8,576 bases of DNA, taken from Candidatus Altimarinota bacterium. Lineage in GTDB: Bacteria; Patescibacteriota; Gracilibacteria; UM-FILTER-43-11. Both the position numbers and the translations under genes were made by a program. Below the pieces are notes generated by a model. It searched no databases and was not told the DNA's origin. It saw only the letters and a program-made list of their open reading frames with translations. Shown one piece after another: positions 1 to 7,467 of the stretch; the stretch's first letter is position 1; each line of letters starts with the position of its first letter. The stretch is taken from contig JAOZLT010000056.1 in assembly GCA_029934675.1 (NCBI GenBank), positions 1 to 8,576 on the forward strand, written 5' to 3'.

Positions 1-263
1 TGTTCATATTGTTTTATAATTTCTATAGCTATCTCTTCATCATTAGCATTCTGTGTTAAATGGGAAGAAAGGCTACCAATAAGTGAGATAATATATTGAT
101 CATTCGTATAGTGAATGGCTGATTTGTACTTGACATAATGACAAAGACCGCCTGTATTATAATCACTTTTTTCTGTGCTGAGTTGATATTTATCATCAAT
201 AAATTGGCTAGTGTATTTATTCTTTGTATTAGAACCACACCAACCATACAAAATATTTAACAT
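1..263 (-). CDS. Partial CDS (N-terminal 87 residues), probable asparagine-synthase-related protein
   Basis: An open frame begins with ATG at 263-261 and runs without a stop off the left edge, giving 87 complete codons of the N-terminus. A TAAGTAGG stretch about 9 bases upstream could serve as ribosome binding site. The protein begins MLNILYGWCGSN and continues with a stretch like SAIHYTNDQYIISLIGSL, then an acidic helix ending EIIKQYE. This pattern (a GW-G start, a strand with a conserved Gly, then a helix ending in a Tyr) resembles the N-terminal Ntn-type glutaminase-like domain of asparagine synthase-related proteins. The Cys2 nucleophile of true class II glutamine amidotransferases is absent, so if the assignment holds this domain would not hydrolyse glutamine. 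The synthetase domain lies outside the window, so function cannot be confirmed. It lies downstream of the mutase/decarboxylase genes but is separated by 283 bp and may have its own promoter. Confidence 0.55.
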   Translation of the reverse strand, partial: MLNILYGWCGSNTKNKYTSQFIDDKYQLSTEKSDYNTGGLCHYVKYKSAIHYTNDQYIISLIGSLSSHLTQNANDEEIAIEIIKQYE

Positions 264-546
264 AATTATGACCTACTTAGATTTAAAAAATTTGATATTT
301 TAGAGTTTAATATTTATTGATGCTTAATCACTTTTAAATAATTTATGTATCAGCTTTGATATTTTATATTTTTCTTTCAATTATATTTACTTATACTATA
401 AGAAAATGATAAAGGAAGTTTTTATGATCTAAATAATATTATATTCGAAGAATCAGCATACTACGCTATTTGTATTCTGTTATTATTTTTCTAATTATAT
501 AGACTATTAAAGTAAATTTAAACGATTACTAATACCTGTATATGTT
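264..546. other. AT-rich intergenic gap
   Basis: This 283-bp stretch separates the broken hydrolase from the partial left-edge gene. It is strongly AT-rich, has no open frame of useful length on either strand, and shows no GC-rich stem followed by a T-run that would make a convincing terminator. It contains a 10-bp AT-only palindrome (ATAATATTAT, near 434-443) and several -10-like hexamers, but none is paired with a good -35 at 16-18 bases. A promoter for the left-edge gene is expected here, but I cannot place it. Confidence 0.6.
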
Positions 547-1273
547 TCATATTGGATTATCCTTCATCATAAAGTGAGCACTCTCTTTAATTACGACTAT
601 ATCTATAATATTTTTCAGCTTATCCAAGACATAAAGTTCTTTGTTTTTATCTCCATAAAAATAAGCTTTTTTTACTGTCAGATTTTGGTATTGATTAAGA
701 GGATAGTCTTTACATGACCAATATATCAGTGATCTACTGCTTCTGTAAAAGGCTAGAGGAGTAGCGGTTTTTTCTAAAACTAAACCTTGACAGCTAAACA
801 TTGAAGGTGTCAGAGGATATATTTTGTTAATAAAGTTTTCTTCTTTAATAGCACTGACTTTTTGACTAATTTGACAATCTTCAGCAACCAAATTACCCTC
901 AAGACAAAAGAAACTACGGATATTATTTAATCTTTCTGTCAATAATAAAGCCACAATATTACCCATGCTATCTATGGGCAACAATGTTCAAGTACTTAGG
1001 GTTCAGATTTTGTAATAATTCAAAAATTAAATCACTTTGTTCTTCCAGTTTATAAGAAAAGTTATCAGGTTTTGATGAATCTCCATGACCTAAAAAATCT
1101 ATAGCTAAAAGTGTATATTTTTCAGAGAAATAAGCACTATCAAAAGCCTCTTGAAAAGTCTCCTTTGAACACCCTAGACCATGAAGAAATAAAATGTAAT
1201 GCTCTCCTCCTCGCCTGATTTGATATGAGAGTTCATAGTTACCTATTCTCATTTGATATTGATTTCTCTTCAT
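547..1273 (-). pseudogene. Alpha/beta hydrolase disrupted by a 4-bp frameshift
   Basis: Two frames together encode one alpha/beta-fold hydrolase. The first part carries the oxyanion motif LFLHGLG (about residues 28-34) and DFLGHGDSSKP (about 59-69), then stops after NIVAHR. The second frame resumes with SMGNIVALLL and carries a likely acid (Asp in YFYGDKNKE, about 207) and catalytic His (ESAHFM, about 232). Removing one copy of a tandem CTAT duplication at 968-975 restores NIVAHSMGN, the nucleophile elbow with Ser101, and gives a 240-residue protein of ordinary length for the family. As it stands, the first product lacks the nucleophile and the second has no upstream ATG that includes it. The start at 1273 (MKRNQYQ) leaves 22 bases after the decarboxylase stop; 1252 (MRIGNYEL) or a start overlapping the decarboxylase end are alternatives. 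In such a cluster it could be an editing thioesterase or a release enzyme (inference). A sequencing error is possible. Confidence 0.8.
968..975. repeat. 4-bp tandem duplication (CTAT x2) causing the hydrolase frameshift
   Basis: The plus strand reads GCTATCTATGG. On the coding strand this is CCCATAGATAGCATGG. With one copy removed the reading becomes GCC CAT AGC ATG, that is Ala-His-Ser-Met, the expected nucleophile elbow. With both copies present the frame reaches TAG directly after His-Arg. Confidence 0.85.
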
Positions 1274-1295
1274 TTGAGTAACATTCTTTTTGAGC

Positions 1296-2558
1296 TTAAT
1301 TAAAATCAAGCATTTTCTTGGAATGTCTCCCCACAAAAATTTCATTATTATGGATAACTAGCTCTGTAGGTGTCTGGCGACCTAAAAAAAGCAAAGGGCT
1401 TGCGGTAAAACCATAACTTCCAGATTTTAAAACTGCAATTAAATCTCCTTGTTCAGGTTGCTCTAAGTTTACCTTCATACCTAAAAGATCGGTAGGATTA
1501 CATGAAGGACCTGCCACATTACATTCAATTAATTTAGCATTTGGGTGGGAAATATTTTTTAAAATAAAATTAGAACGAAATGCTGAACCAAAGGTTCCTG
1601 CAGCGGCTAAATGGTGGTGTAATCCACCGTCTACCATAAAGAATTGTTTGCCTCGGGATTCTTTGCTACTGATCACCCTACTAATATAGAGACCAGCATT
1701 TGCTGTAAGAAATCGACCTAATTCAAAAACAATTTTGCACGGTACTTCAGAATTCTGATGGAACTCTTTGATACTTGGTAGTAAATCTTTAGCAAGTGCT
1801 TTAACATCCAATTCATTCTGATTGTCTGTATGTGAAACACCAAATCCACCGCCAAGGTTAATGGTTGTACAGATTAATCCAGTATTAGTTTCAATTTCTC
1901 TGGCAATACGTAAAGTATTTTTAACACCCTCAACAATTCCAGACACCTCAAAACACTGGCTACCTGCATAAATATGTATTCCTTTAAAATTTATAAATTG
2001 TGTGTTTGCTAAAATTACTTCTAAGATAATATTTATATTTTCTTCGTCAATACCAAATTGAATGGGTCTGCCCCCCATCTTCATTCCAAAAGCACGATTA
2101 AGCAATTTTGGATTAATCCTAATAACAATATTGGCTTTAGTAGCAACTTGCTTGGAAATATCAATACATTCATTCAATTCACGCATTGACTCAATACTAA
2201 TACATCCGACACCTTTTTCAATCGAAGCAAGAAGCTCATTTCTTGTTTTTGCTGGTCCAGCAAAACTAATACCAGCCATATCAAAACCAGCAAGTTCAGC
2301 TTGTTCTAATTCCCCACCCGAGGAAATGTCAAGTCCATTGGCTACGCCATTTATGGTACGAAGAATACCTAGATTTGGATTGGATTTTACTGCATAGAAT
2401 ACTTCTACCAAATTATCCATAGATTCTCGAATAAAATTTATACGATGATTAATGGCATCAGCATCATACAAATAAAATGGAGTACCATATTGTTCTGCCA
2501 TATCTTCGAATTCTTTTTTACTTAATTCATTCCATCGTTCCAGATTTTGTGTACTCAT
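1296..2558 (-). CDS. Fold-type III PLP-dependent decarboxylase, probably acting on a carrier-bound amino acid
   Basis: This 420-residue protein belongs to the alanine-racemase-fold decarboxylases (diaminopimelate/ornithine decarboxylase group). The PLP lysine is Lys58 in VFYAVKSNPN. HIYAGSQ (195-201) and the phosphate-binding loop NLGGGFG (234-240) follow, then ELGRFLTANAG (279-289), the catalytic Cys353 in AGPSCNPTD, and Tyr382 in GSYGF. The VDGGLHHHLAA stretch (309-319) recalls the decarboxylases of exosortase A clusters and the BtrK type rather than ordinary LysA. BtrK and VinO decarboxylate aminoacyl groups on a carrier protein; with an ACP, a ligase and glutamate mutase in the same cluster, the likely substrate is 3-methylaspartyl-ACP, giving 3-amino-2-methylpropionyl-ACP (inference). 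ATG at 2558 has GGAA about 7 bases upstream. It begins 42 bases after the GlmL gene, consistent with co-transcription. Housekeeping diaminopimelate decarboxylase is less likely given this setting. Confidence 0.85.
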   Translation of the reverse strand: MSTQNLERWNELSKKEFEDMAEQYGTPFYLYDADAINHRINFIRESMDNLVEVFYAVKSNPNLGILRTINGVANGLDISSGGELEQAELAGFDMAGISFAGPAKTRNELLASIEKGVGCISIESMRELNECIDISKQVATKANIVIRINPKLLNRAFGMKMGGRPIQFGIDEENINIILEVILANTQFINFKGIHIYAGSQCFEVSGIVEGVKNTLRIAREIETNTGLICTTINLGGGFGVSHTDNQNELDVKALAKDLLPSIKEFHQNSEVPCKIVFELGRFLTANAGLYISRVISSKESRGKQFFMVDGGLHHHLAAAGTFGSAFRSNFILKNISHPNAKLIECNVAGPSCNPTDLLGMKVNLEQPEQGDLIAVLKSGSYGFTASPLLFLGRQTPTELVIHNNEIFVGRHSKKMLDFN

Positions 2559-2600
2559 TTATTTTTCCAAAAAAGCCTGTAAAAAGTTGATAAAAAACAT

Positions 2601-3854
2601 TTAAACAGCATAGGCTGTTGAATGATGCCAAGTAATACCATCTACCCATATTTGATAATTCCGATCAATATAAACACCTGGGTTGCTACCTTTATTTCCA
2701 ACAAAGAGATCAATAACTTTTAATACCATTTGTTCTTTTAGATTTTGAGCTGACCCACCCGTCAAAACAAATTGTGAAATTTTTCCTAAATCTGCGATAG
2801 GCAATCCTAATCCCTGTCCTTTAGAAAAACGATCTAAAGCTATGAATAAGCAAGCATAAGATAATAATTCAGCACTTGGCTCATATTGACCTTCCCGTAA
2901 TAAGCGATAAACTTCCCGTACATTCTCAGCCAAGGTAATATTGAGAAATTCATAAAGCCGAGGATGACTTCGTATTTGTAATAAGGTACTTTCTACAGAA
3001 GCAACAATACCAAGGTCAGTAAAGACATAACGAGCTACTGAGGTACCAGCTGAAGGTTTATCATCACTCTCATTGCTAATAATTTCAACAGTATAATGAA
3101 TATCTGTTGTAGCACCACCAATATCAATTAAGACACCAGCCCCTGCAATTAAAATACTTGAATGATTAAAGACTACACGTTGAAATCCACGATTAACGAT
3201 TTCTGGTGTAGGATGAATAGCCTTGGATAAATTATTACGCAGCTCACTGATGCCCTCTTTAAAGACCAGATCATCAAGATAGGCACGACGTAATGTCTCA
3301 AAAACAGTGCTTCTACGACTATTAAGTGACTCAGCAAGAGGATTGTCTATTACTTTAGCCATAGGGAACAAACGAGAAAATAAATCAGCATAAAAGCAAT
3401 TGCCAGCATAAATTAATAAACCAAAGTGGTATTTATCAGGATTAAAACGCTTTAACCTTTGTTCTAAAGGAGGAAAATCTTTGCAATCAATACCGCCACC
3501 CACTAATAAAATATCAACATAATTCAAATTTCCCCCATCTTCTTCCAGATCATGAACAAAGATAGGGTTTGCACCAGCAGATAGAGCCTGATTACGTAAT
3601 GTAGCACCACTGTAGTAACTGGTGAGACAAATAATTCCAACCCTGAGTCCTCCATTGGCCGATGAGCAAACTTGTATAGAGTCTTTATCATAGGAAATAT
3701 CTAGAAAATCCACAAGAGTCTCTACCTGATGAGCAATTCCAGCCTCAAAATCACGAGCATAAAAATTCTGTTCAATAATTTCATCATTAGAATCAATTTT
3801 AGCAATTTTGACAACGGTAGAACCAATATCAATGGCAATACGTAATTTTGACAT
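2601..3854 (-). CDS. glmL: Glutamate mutase partner protein, MutL/GlmL family
   Basis: This 417-residue protein of the ASKHA ATPase fold shows the first phosphate motif IAIDIGSTVVKI (6-17), the family stretch SSANGGLRVG (64-73), a glycine-rich LLVGGGID (116-123), the second phosphate motif IDIGGATTDIH (243-253) and a late FVLTGGSAQN. These fit the GlmL/MutL family, encoded next to glutamate mutase genes in clostridia and proposed to act as an ATP-dependent chaperone or reactivase for the cobalamin enzyme. It is somewhat shorter than the roughly 460 residues I expect for the family, with no obvious break. It starts 22 bases after the GlmE stop, with AAAGG about 11 bases upstream of the ATG. 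This is not the DNA-repair MutL. Biosynthetic mutase pairs such as those of friulimicin and vicenistatin are, as far as I recall, described without it, so its presence here is a useful difference. Confidence 0.88.
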   Translation of the reverse strand: MSKLRIAIDIGSTVVKIAKIDSNDEIIEQNFYARDFEAGIAHQVETLVDFLDISYDKDSIQVCSSANGGLRVGIICLTSYYSGATLRNQALSAGANPIFVHDLEEDGGNLNYVDILLVGGGIDCKDFPPLEQRLKRFNPDKYHFGLLIYAGNCFYADLFSRLFPMAKVIDNPLAESLNSRRSTVFETLRRAYLDDLVFKEGISELRNNLSKAIHPTPEIVNRGFQRVVFNHSSILIAGAGVLIDIGGATTDIHYTVEIISNESDDKPSAGTSVARYVFTDLGIVASVESTLLQIRSHPRLYEFLNITLAENVREVYRLLREGQYEPSAELLSYACLFIALDRFSKGQGLGLPIADLGKISQFVLTGGSAQNLKEQMVLKVIDLFVGNKGSNPGVYIDRNYQIWVDGITWHHSTAYAV

Positions 3855-3876
3855 AAAATAAAGTGCCTTTAATTAA

Positions 3877-5295
3877 TTAAACCATAATATTGATATCAGC
3901 GAGCAATTGCCGATAAGTTTTATCTGATTTATTATGTTTTGATGCCAACAAACTTTTTTCAAACTTTGCATCCTCATCAGAAATAGGGACATTTCCTTTT
4001 TCATGTATTCGTATGGAGCCATTGACATCTCGCATAGAAATTAATTTGTTCGCATTATCATTATGGGGTGAAAAAGGTACATCAAGATAACCCAGTTGAA
4101 ATGCACGGAATACGCTTTCCCAAAATACATTACCCGAGAGATCAAAGATTCGTTGAAGAATTGTTTTCGTTTCTGATTCGATTAAAATAGCTTCACCTTC
4201 CACCAAAGGTGAAGTTAAAGAGCCTGCTAGTACATCACCATAGCGAAATCTTTCGAGTGTATACTGTACTGTACTGGTTGCTTCAGCATTGACTTCAGCA
4301 GCAGGCACTCCCAACGCTTCATTAACTGTTTTAACAACAATTTTATCTGCTGAGATCATACTTGATATGATTGAAGAACCCACAATAAGAGCCGCCGCTT
4401 TCTCTTTCTCAGCTGGAAATTGTCCCATCCATTGATGATAAACAAGGTAAGTCTGAACTTCTTTAAATCCAAACTTATCCAGATAATTGCGCGTTAACTT
4501 CCTTAAAACCTGTGCTGTAGCTAAATCCTGAATCATTGAGCCTGTTTGACCAAAGCTTACAGCAAACGATGTTACCCCCTGCTCTGCAGCAAGCAGTGCT
4601 TCAATAATTTGTATCGTAATAGCAATTGCAGGTGGAACTAATGTTGCAGACAAGGGACCAAAACTTTCTCGATGAATAGGTGCATCCTTAGTCGAATATT
4701 CAGCACAAATACGATCAATATATTGCCAATAAAGTAGACTGCGATCCAGCGGAAAACCTTCAGAGTAGGGTAAACAATAACAAATCCCCCCCCCTTCAAT
4801 CTCAGTAATACCAGAAGCAATGGCAACTTCTGCTAATAATCTAGCATCAGGTGTTCCATGGCGAAGACTGATAGGCCTATCAATTTCTCTGTAGAGTTCA
4901 CGAGTTATTTCATATCCATGTGCAATCAGAGGATAGCCGTTTAAATAATCTTTTCCTTCTTCTTCGCTTCGTTGCAGGAGGTTTTCAGCTGTATCATATT
5001 GATTTTGGCGAGTACAACTATCAATTGTTAACGGAATAAAGTCTGCTCCAGCTTGATATAATTGTTTAGTTAAAGCAAGCTGTGCCTCAAAGGTTGGAAA
5101 GCCTCCACGAGGTTGAATGAGTGGTGCAGAACCCCGATGTTTATAGGCTGTTTTAGGGAAGCGCCCAGCGGGTAATGAAGCAAGATAGTTATGCACTTCC
5201 TGAGATGAAATACCTTGTGCTAGTGGTTGTGAAAGAATTTGTTGGCGATAAGAGCCTATATCCTGCAACCTAGCATTAATATTGGGTTCAGCCAT
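3877..5295 (-). CDS. glmE: Glutamate mutase, large catalytic subunit E (methylaspartate mutase epsilon)
   Basis: With GlmS and adenosylcobalamin this subunit interconverts L-glutamate and (2S,3S)-3-methylaspartate by a radical carbon-skeleton rearrangement. The 472-residue protein matches the family length (about 480) and covers the TIM-barrel throughout. Residues aligned from memory with the Clostridium cochlearium enzyme are present: Arg63 in IQPRGG, Arg96 in CTRQNQY, Arg145 in SLRHGTPD, Glu167 in EIEGGG, Tyr173 and Tyr177 in ICYCLPY, and Lys322 and Glu326 in VVKTVNEALG near the cofactor. All substrate-binding positions I can check are kept, so activity is expected. Its start overlaps the GlmS stop by 8 bp, implying translational coupling and matched subunit amounts; AAGGA lies about 8 bases upstream. 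An uninterrupted run of nine G residues encodes Gly168-170. No methylaspartate ammonia-lyase is present, so the product is probably used for biosynthesis. Confidence 0.95.
   Translation of the reverse strand: MAEPNINARLQDIGSYRQQILSQPLAQGISSQEVHNYLASLPAGRFPKTAYKHRGSAPLIQPRGGFPTFEAQLALTKQLYQAGADFIPLTIDSCTRQNQYDTAENLLQRSEEEGKDYLNGYPLIAHGYEITRELYREIDRPISLRHGTPDARLLAEVAIASGITEIEGGGICYCLPYSEGFPLDRSLLYWQYIDRICAEYSTKDAPIHRESFGPLSATLVPPAIAITIQIIEALLAAEQGVTSFAVSFGQTGSMIQDLATAQVLRKLTRNYLDKFGFKEVQTYLVYHQWMGQFPAEKEKAAALIVGSSIISSMISADKIVVKTVNEALGVPAAEVNAEATSTVQYTLERFRYGDVLAGSLTSPLVEGEAILIESETKTILQRIFDLSGNVFWESVFRAFQLGYLDVPFSPHNDNANKLISMRDVNGSIRIHEKGNVPISDEDAKFEKSLLASKHNKSDKTYRQLLADINIMV
4786..4794 (-). repeat. 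Nine-G homopolymer inside glmE
   Basis: The coding strand reads GAA GGG GGG GGG ATT for Glu167-Gly-Gly-Gly-Ile in the active site. The tract is in frame at nine G. It is the longest G/C homopolymer I noticed in this AT-rich window, and a gain or loss of one base would truncate the protein shortly after residue 170. Confidence 0.9.
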
Positions 5296-5716
5296 TCTTC
5301 AAATCCTTGCATAAATCTGTAATTATAGCACTAATATCTGGTTTTTGATGATAAACTCGATCAAATCCATATTGTTTAAACAGAGTAACAACCTCATCCT
5401 GTGGTCGATTTCCTACCACAATATTCCCCCCGACATAGAGAATAATATCCCCTAGTCCAATGTTAATAAATTGCTGACGAAAATCAGAGCACCAATACTC
5501 TCCCTCTCCATTTAATGAAGAAACCATAACAACATCAGCATTGGTTTCAAGTGCTGCTTGGCAAAAATGTTCAGGGCGATTTCTGGTACGTAAATTAAAA
5601 ACATGAAATCCAGATTCTTCCAAAGCCAATTGAATGATTCGATTGCCTACAACATGAATGTCATCACCAATAACACCAAGAACAATTCGATAATCTTTTA
5701 TAATATCGTTATGCAT
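5288..5716 (-). CDS. glmS: Glutamate mutase, small cobalamin-binding subunit S (methylaspartate mutase sigma)
   Basis: A 142-residue B12-binding Rossmann-like protein, close to the family's usual length of about 137. It carries the base-off/His-on signature Asp19-Ile-His21-Val-Val-Gly24 (VIGDDIHVVGN), in which His21 is the lower axial cobalt ligand, followed by VSSLNGEGE (65-73), LYVGGNIVVG (93-102) and YGFDRVY (116-122). It pairs with GlmE to form the adenosylcobalamin-dependent mutase. I choose ATG at 5716 (MHNDIIKDYR), which gives normal length and an 8-bp overlap with the end of the ligase gene; GAGGA lies about 11 bases upstream. An in-frame upstream start near 5770 would add 18 residues absent from the family. 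The symbol follows the mutase literature and must not be confused with glucosamine-6-phosphate synthase. Confidence 0.95.
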   Translation of the reverse strand: MHNDIIKDYRIVLGVIGDDIHVVGNRIIQLALEESGFHVFNLRTRNRPEHFCQAALETNADVVMVSSLNGEGEYWCSDFRQQFINIGLGDIILYVGGNIVVGNRPQDEVVTLFKQYGFDRVYHQKPDISAIITDLCKDLKNG

Positions 5717-7301
5717 CAGTGAGCATTTCCTCAAAACCAGTGCTACTTGGTTGAACCCCCAATCGTTCAAAAGCTATTTTTTTTATACTATTTCCATCAA
5801 ACTTACCTGCATTTCCTGTAACAGGAAAGCTCTTAAAGTGGATAAGCCAAGTCGGCACCATATGACTTGGCAAATTGCTTTTCAGGTACTGTTTTAAGGT
5901 GCGTTCAGGTAATGGTTCACCACTTTCTGTGGTATAGGCACACCCAACATCTTCACCGATTGAAATGTTTGTCACAGCAAAAGCAAAAGCATGCTCAATC
6001 TCTGGATGATGAATTACTTCTATTTCAACTTCCGTTGGGCTTACTCTGAACCCTTTAGTTTTAATCATGTGATCGCGCCGCCCAATGAAATAAAGATAAC
6101 CTTCTTCATCACAATAAGCATTATCTCCACTATAAACAAGGGTTTCACCAGGAAAGTTCGGATGTGTTCTGAAAACCTTGGCTGTATTTTCTGGATCACG
6201 CCAATACCCCTTAGAGACCGTTGCACCACGCTGTACCAGTTCTCCTGGTACATTGGGAGGACATACATCCCCCTTCGCATCCAAAATCATCATTTGACAA
6301 CCTGGAATTGATTTTCCAATGGATGTTGGATGAGAATGAAGCATTTTGGGATCTAAAAAAGAACCTCGAAAAGCTTCTGTCAAACCAAACATAGAATAAA
6401 CTTTTATCTCTGGAAAAGTTATTTTTAAATCTTCTATCATCGTGGGAGAAAGGCGACCACCCGTAGAACATACATAACGAAGAGCAGAAAAATCATGTGA
6501 AACAGTTCCAGATTTAAGACGCTTATCAAACATTTGTGAGAGGATAACGGGCATAACTGGCAGAGCAGTGATTGATTTTTCTGCAATGAGAGCAAACAAA
6601 TCATTAGGAAAAGCAAAATCATGAAGATAAAGTGTGGCACCTTTACGAATCGTTTGCCATAATTGATTTAAGCCATAATCAAAATTAAAGGATAATACAC
6701 AGGCAATACGATCATTTTCATTTGTTTCAAGATATTGTGCGACAATATCAGCCCCATCTGCAAGATTACGGTGAGCAATCAAAATGCCTTTGGGGCGACC
6801 AGTAGAACCTGATGAATAAATAATTGCCGCATTATCCACACCAATCTGATTAAAAAACAAACGAGGTTGGATATAACGTCGCAAATAAGCAAGGTTAGGC
6901 CAATCTTCATCAACCTCCCCATGACCAGCAATCAATCTGGTGATATCACTAAACTCGGAGACTTCACTCAACCGTTCAGAATCAGTCACTAATGCTGCCA
7001 TACCAGAGTTTTCAATAATATGTCGAATATTAGGCTGTTTGAGCCGTGGTAAAATAGGGACAAGCACAGCATTGGCAAACAAAATACCTAGAATAACAGA
7101 GACTTGATCAAGGGATTTCTCCATACAAACTCCTACTCTGTCTCCTGAATGAATATCAAGTTCTCGTAAACATTCTGCCGTTGCAAGAGCTTCTTCATAC
7201 AGCTCAAAAAATGTTACTGATCGCTTTTTTGAAACAATAGCCGTTTTATCAGGCCATTTGTCTGTAGCTTCACACAAAAAATGTGGTATTGTTCGGGGCA
7301 T
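5709..7301 (-). CDS. AMP-forming acyl/aminoacyl ligase, probable ACP-loading enzyme
   Basis: This 530-residue protein is a complete ANL-superfamily enzyme. It carries the P-loop motif IYSSGSTGRPKG (161-172), the A5-type motif MFGLTEAFR (304-312), YSGDNAY (390-396) with the ATP-ribose Asp, the hinge and A8 region GRRDHMIKTKGFRVSPTE (407-424), and the A10 lysine Lys500 in PVTGNAGKFD. LSFNFDYGLNQL (203-214) and TEAFR recall the acyl-CoA ligases associated with exosortase A clusters. Such enzymes adenylate a carboxylate and transfer it to CoA or a carrier protein. The ACP gene just upstream and the mutase just downstream suggest that the substrate is 3-methylaspartate activated at its beta-carboxylate, as done by VinN in vicenistatin biosynthesis; the substrate is an inference. 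ATG at 7301 has TAGGAG a few bases upstream. The stop overlaps the GlmS start by 8 bp. A putative promoter lies in the 166-bp gap before it. Confidence 0.9.
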   Translation of the reverse strand: MPRTIPHFLCEATDKWPDKTAIVSKKRSVTFFELYEEALATAECLRELDIHSGDRVGVCMEKSLDQVSVILGILFANAVLVPILPRLKQPNIRHIIENSGMAALVTDSERLSEVSEFSDITRLIAGHGEVDEDWPNLAYLRRYIQPRLFFNQIGVDNAAIIYSSGSTGRPKGILIAHRNLADGADIVAQYLETNENDRIACVLSFNFDYGLNQLWQTIRKGATLYLHDFAFPNDLFALIAEKSITALPVMPVILSQMFDKRLKSGTVSHDFSALRYVCSTGGRLSPTMIEDLKITFPEIKVYSMFGLTEAFRGSFLDPKMLHSHPTSIGKSIPGCQMMILDAKGDVCPPNVPGELVQRGATVSKGYWRDPENTAKVFRTHPNFPGETLVYSGDNAYCDEEGYLYFIGRRDHMIKTKGFRVSPTEVEIEVIHHPEIEHAFAFAVTNISIGEDVGCAYTTESGEPLPERTLKQYLKSNLPSHMVPTWLIHFKSFPVTGNAGKFDGNSIKKIAFERLGVQPSSTGFEEMLTDA

Positions 7302-7360
7302 CTGGTTCTCCTACCTTAATCTAAGTTCTTGTCTGGTTTTCTAATTTATTGGTATTTAAT

Positions 7361-7389
7361 ATAATATGAAGAATGTAGGCAAACTGCAA
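7361..7389 (-). promoter_or_regulatory. Candidate sigma70-type promoter for the ligase-mutase operon
   Basis: On the minus strand a -35-like TTGCAG (7389-7384) and a -10-like TATTAT (7366-7361, five of six consensus bases) are separated by exactly 17 bases. Transcription would begin near 7353 and leave a leader of about 50 bases before the ligase ATG at 7301. The -35 box is weak and the region is AT-rich, so chance matches are likely. Confidence 0.35.
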
Positions 7390-7449
7390 AATTTATATTC
7401 CCTAAAACATACTGCTCCAATTTCTAACTTATGTGACTCATTAGCATTT

Positions 7450-7463
7450 AATATGACCATATT
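7450..7463. promoter_or_regulatory. 14-bp perfect dyad, possible operator
   Basis: AATATG and CATATT form perfect 6-bp arms around a 2-base centre, just after the ACP stop codon and about 60 bases upstream of the candidate ligase promoter. It is too AT-rich, and lacks a following T-run, to be a terminator. A regulator site is possible, but such dyads arise easily in AT-rich DNA. Confidence 0.2.
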
Positions 7464-7467
7464 CTTA

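Noticed and set aside
56..247. Hydrophobic 63-codon minus-strand frame that could be read as a small membrane protein
   Set aside because: It overlaps the longer frame starting at 263, which runs to the window edge, has a plausible start signal and resembles a known domain; the short frame does not.
2062..2397. Plus-strand open frame of 111 codons
   Set aside because: It lies wholly inside the decarboxylase gene on the opposite strand, whose motifs are clear, and its translation shows no recognisable family pattern.
1296..2558. Reading the decarboxylase as housekeeping lysine-pathway LysA
   Set aside because: Neighbouring ACP, ligase and glutamate mutase genes and the GGLHHH stretch point to a specialised enzyme; no other lysine pathway gene is present.
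2601..3854. Reading the MutL-like gene as DNA mismatch repair MutL
   Set aside because: The motifs are of the ASKHA ATPase glutamate mutase partner family, not of the GHKL repair protein, and it is next to glmE.
5777..5784. Eight-T run (A8 on the coding strand) near the end of the ligase gene as a slippage site
   Set aside because: It encodes ordinary lysine codons near the C-terminus, and A-runs of this length are common in AT-rich genes.
5867..6311. Overlapping plus- and minus-strand open frames within the ligase region
   Set aside because: They are alternative frames of the well-supported ligase gene, low in complexity and without their own ribosome binding sites.
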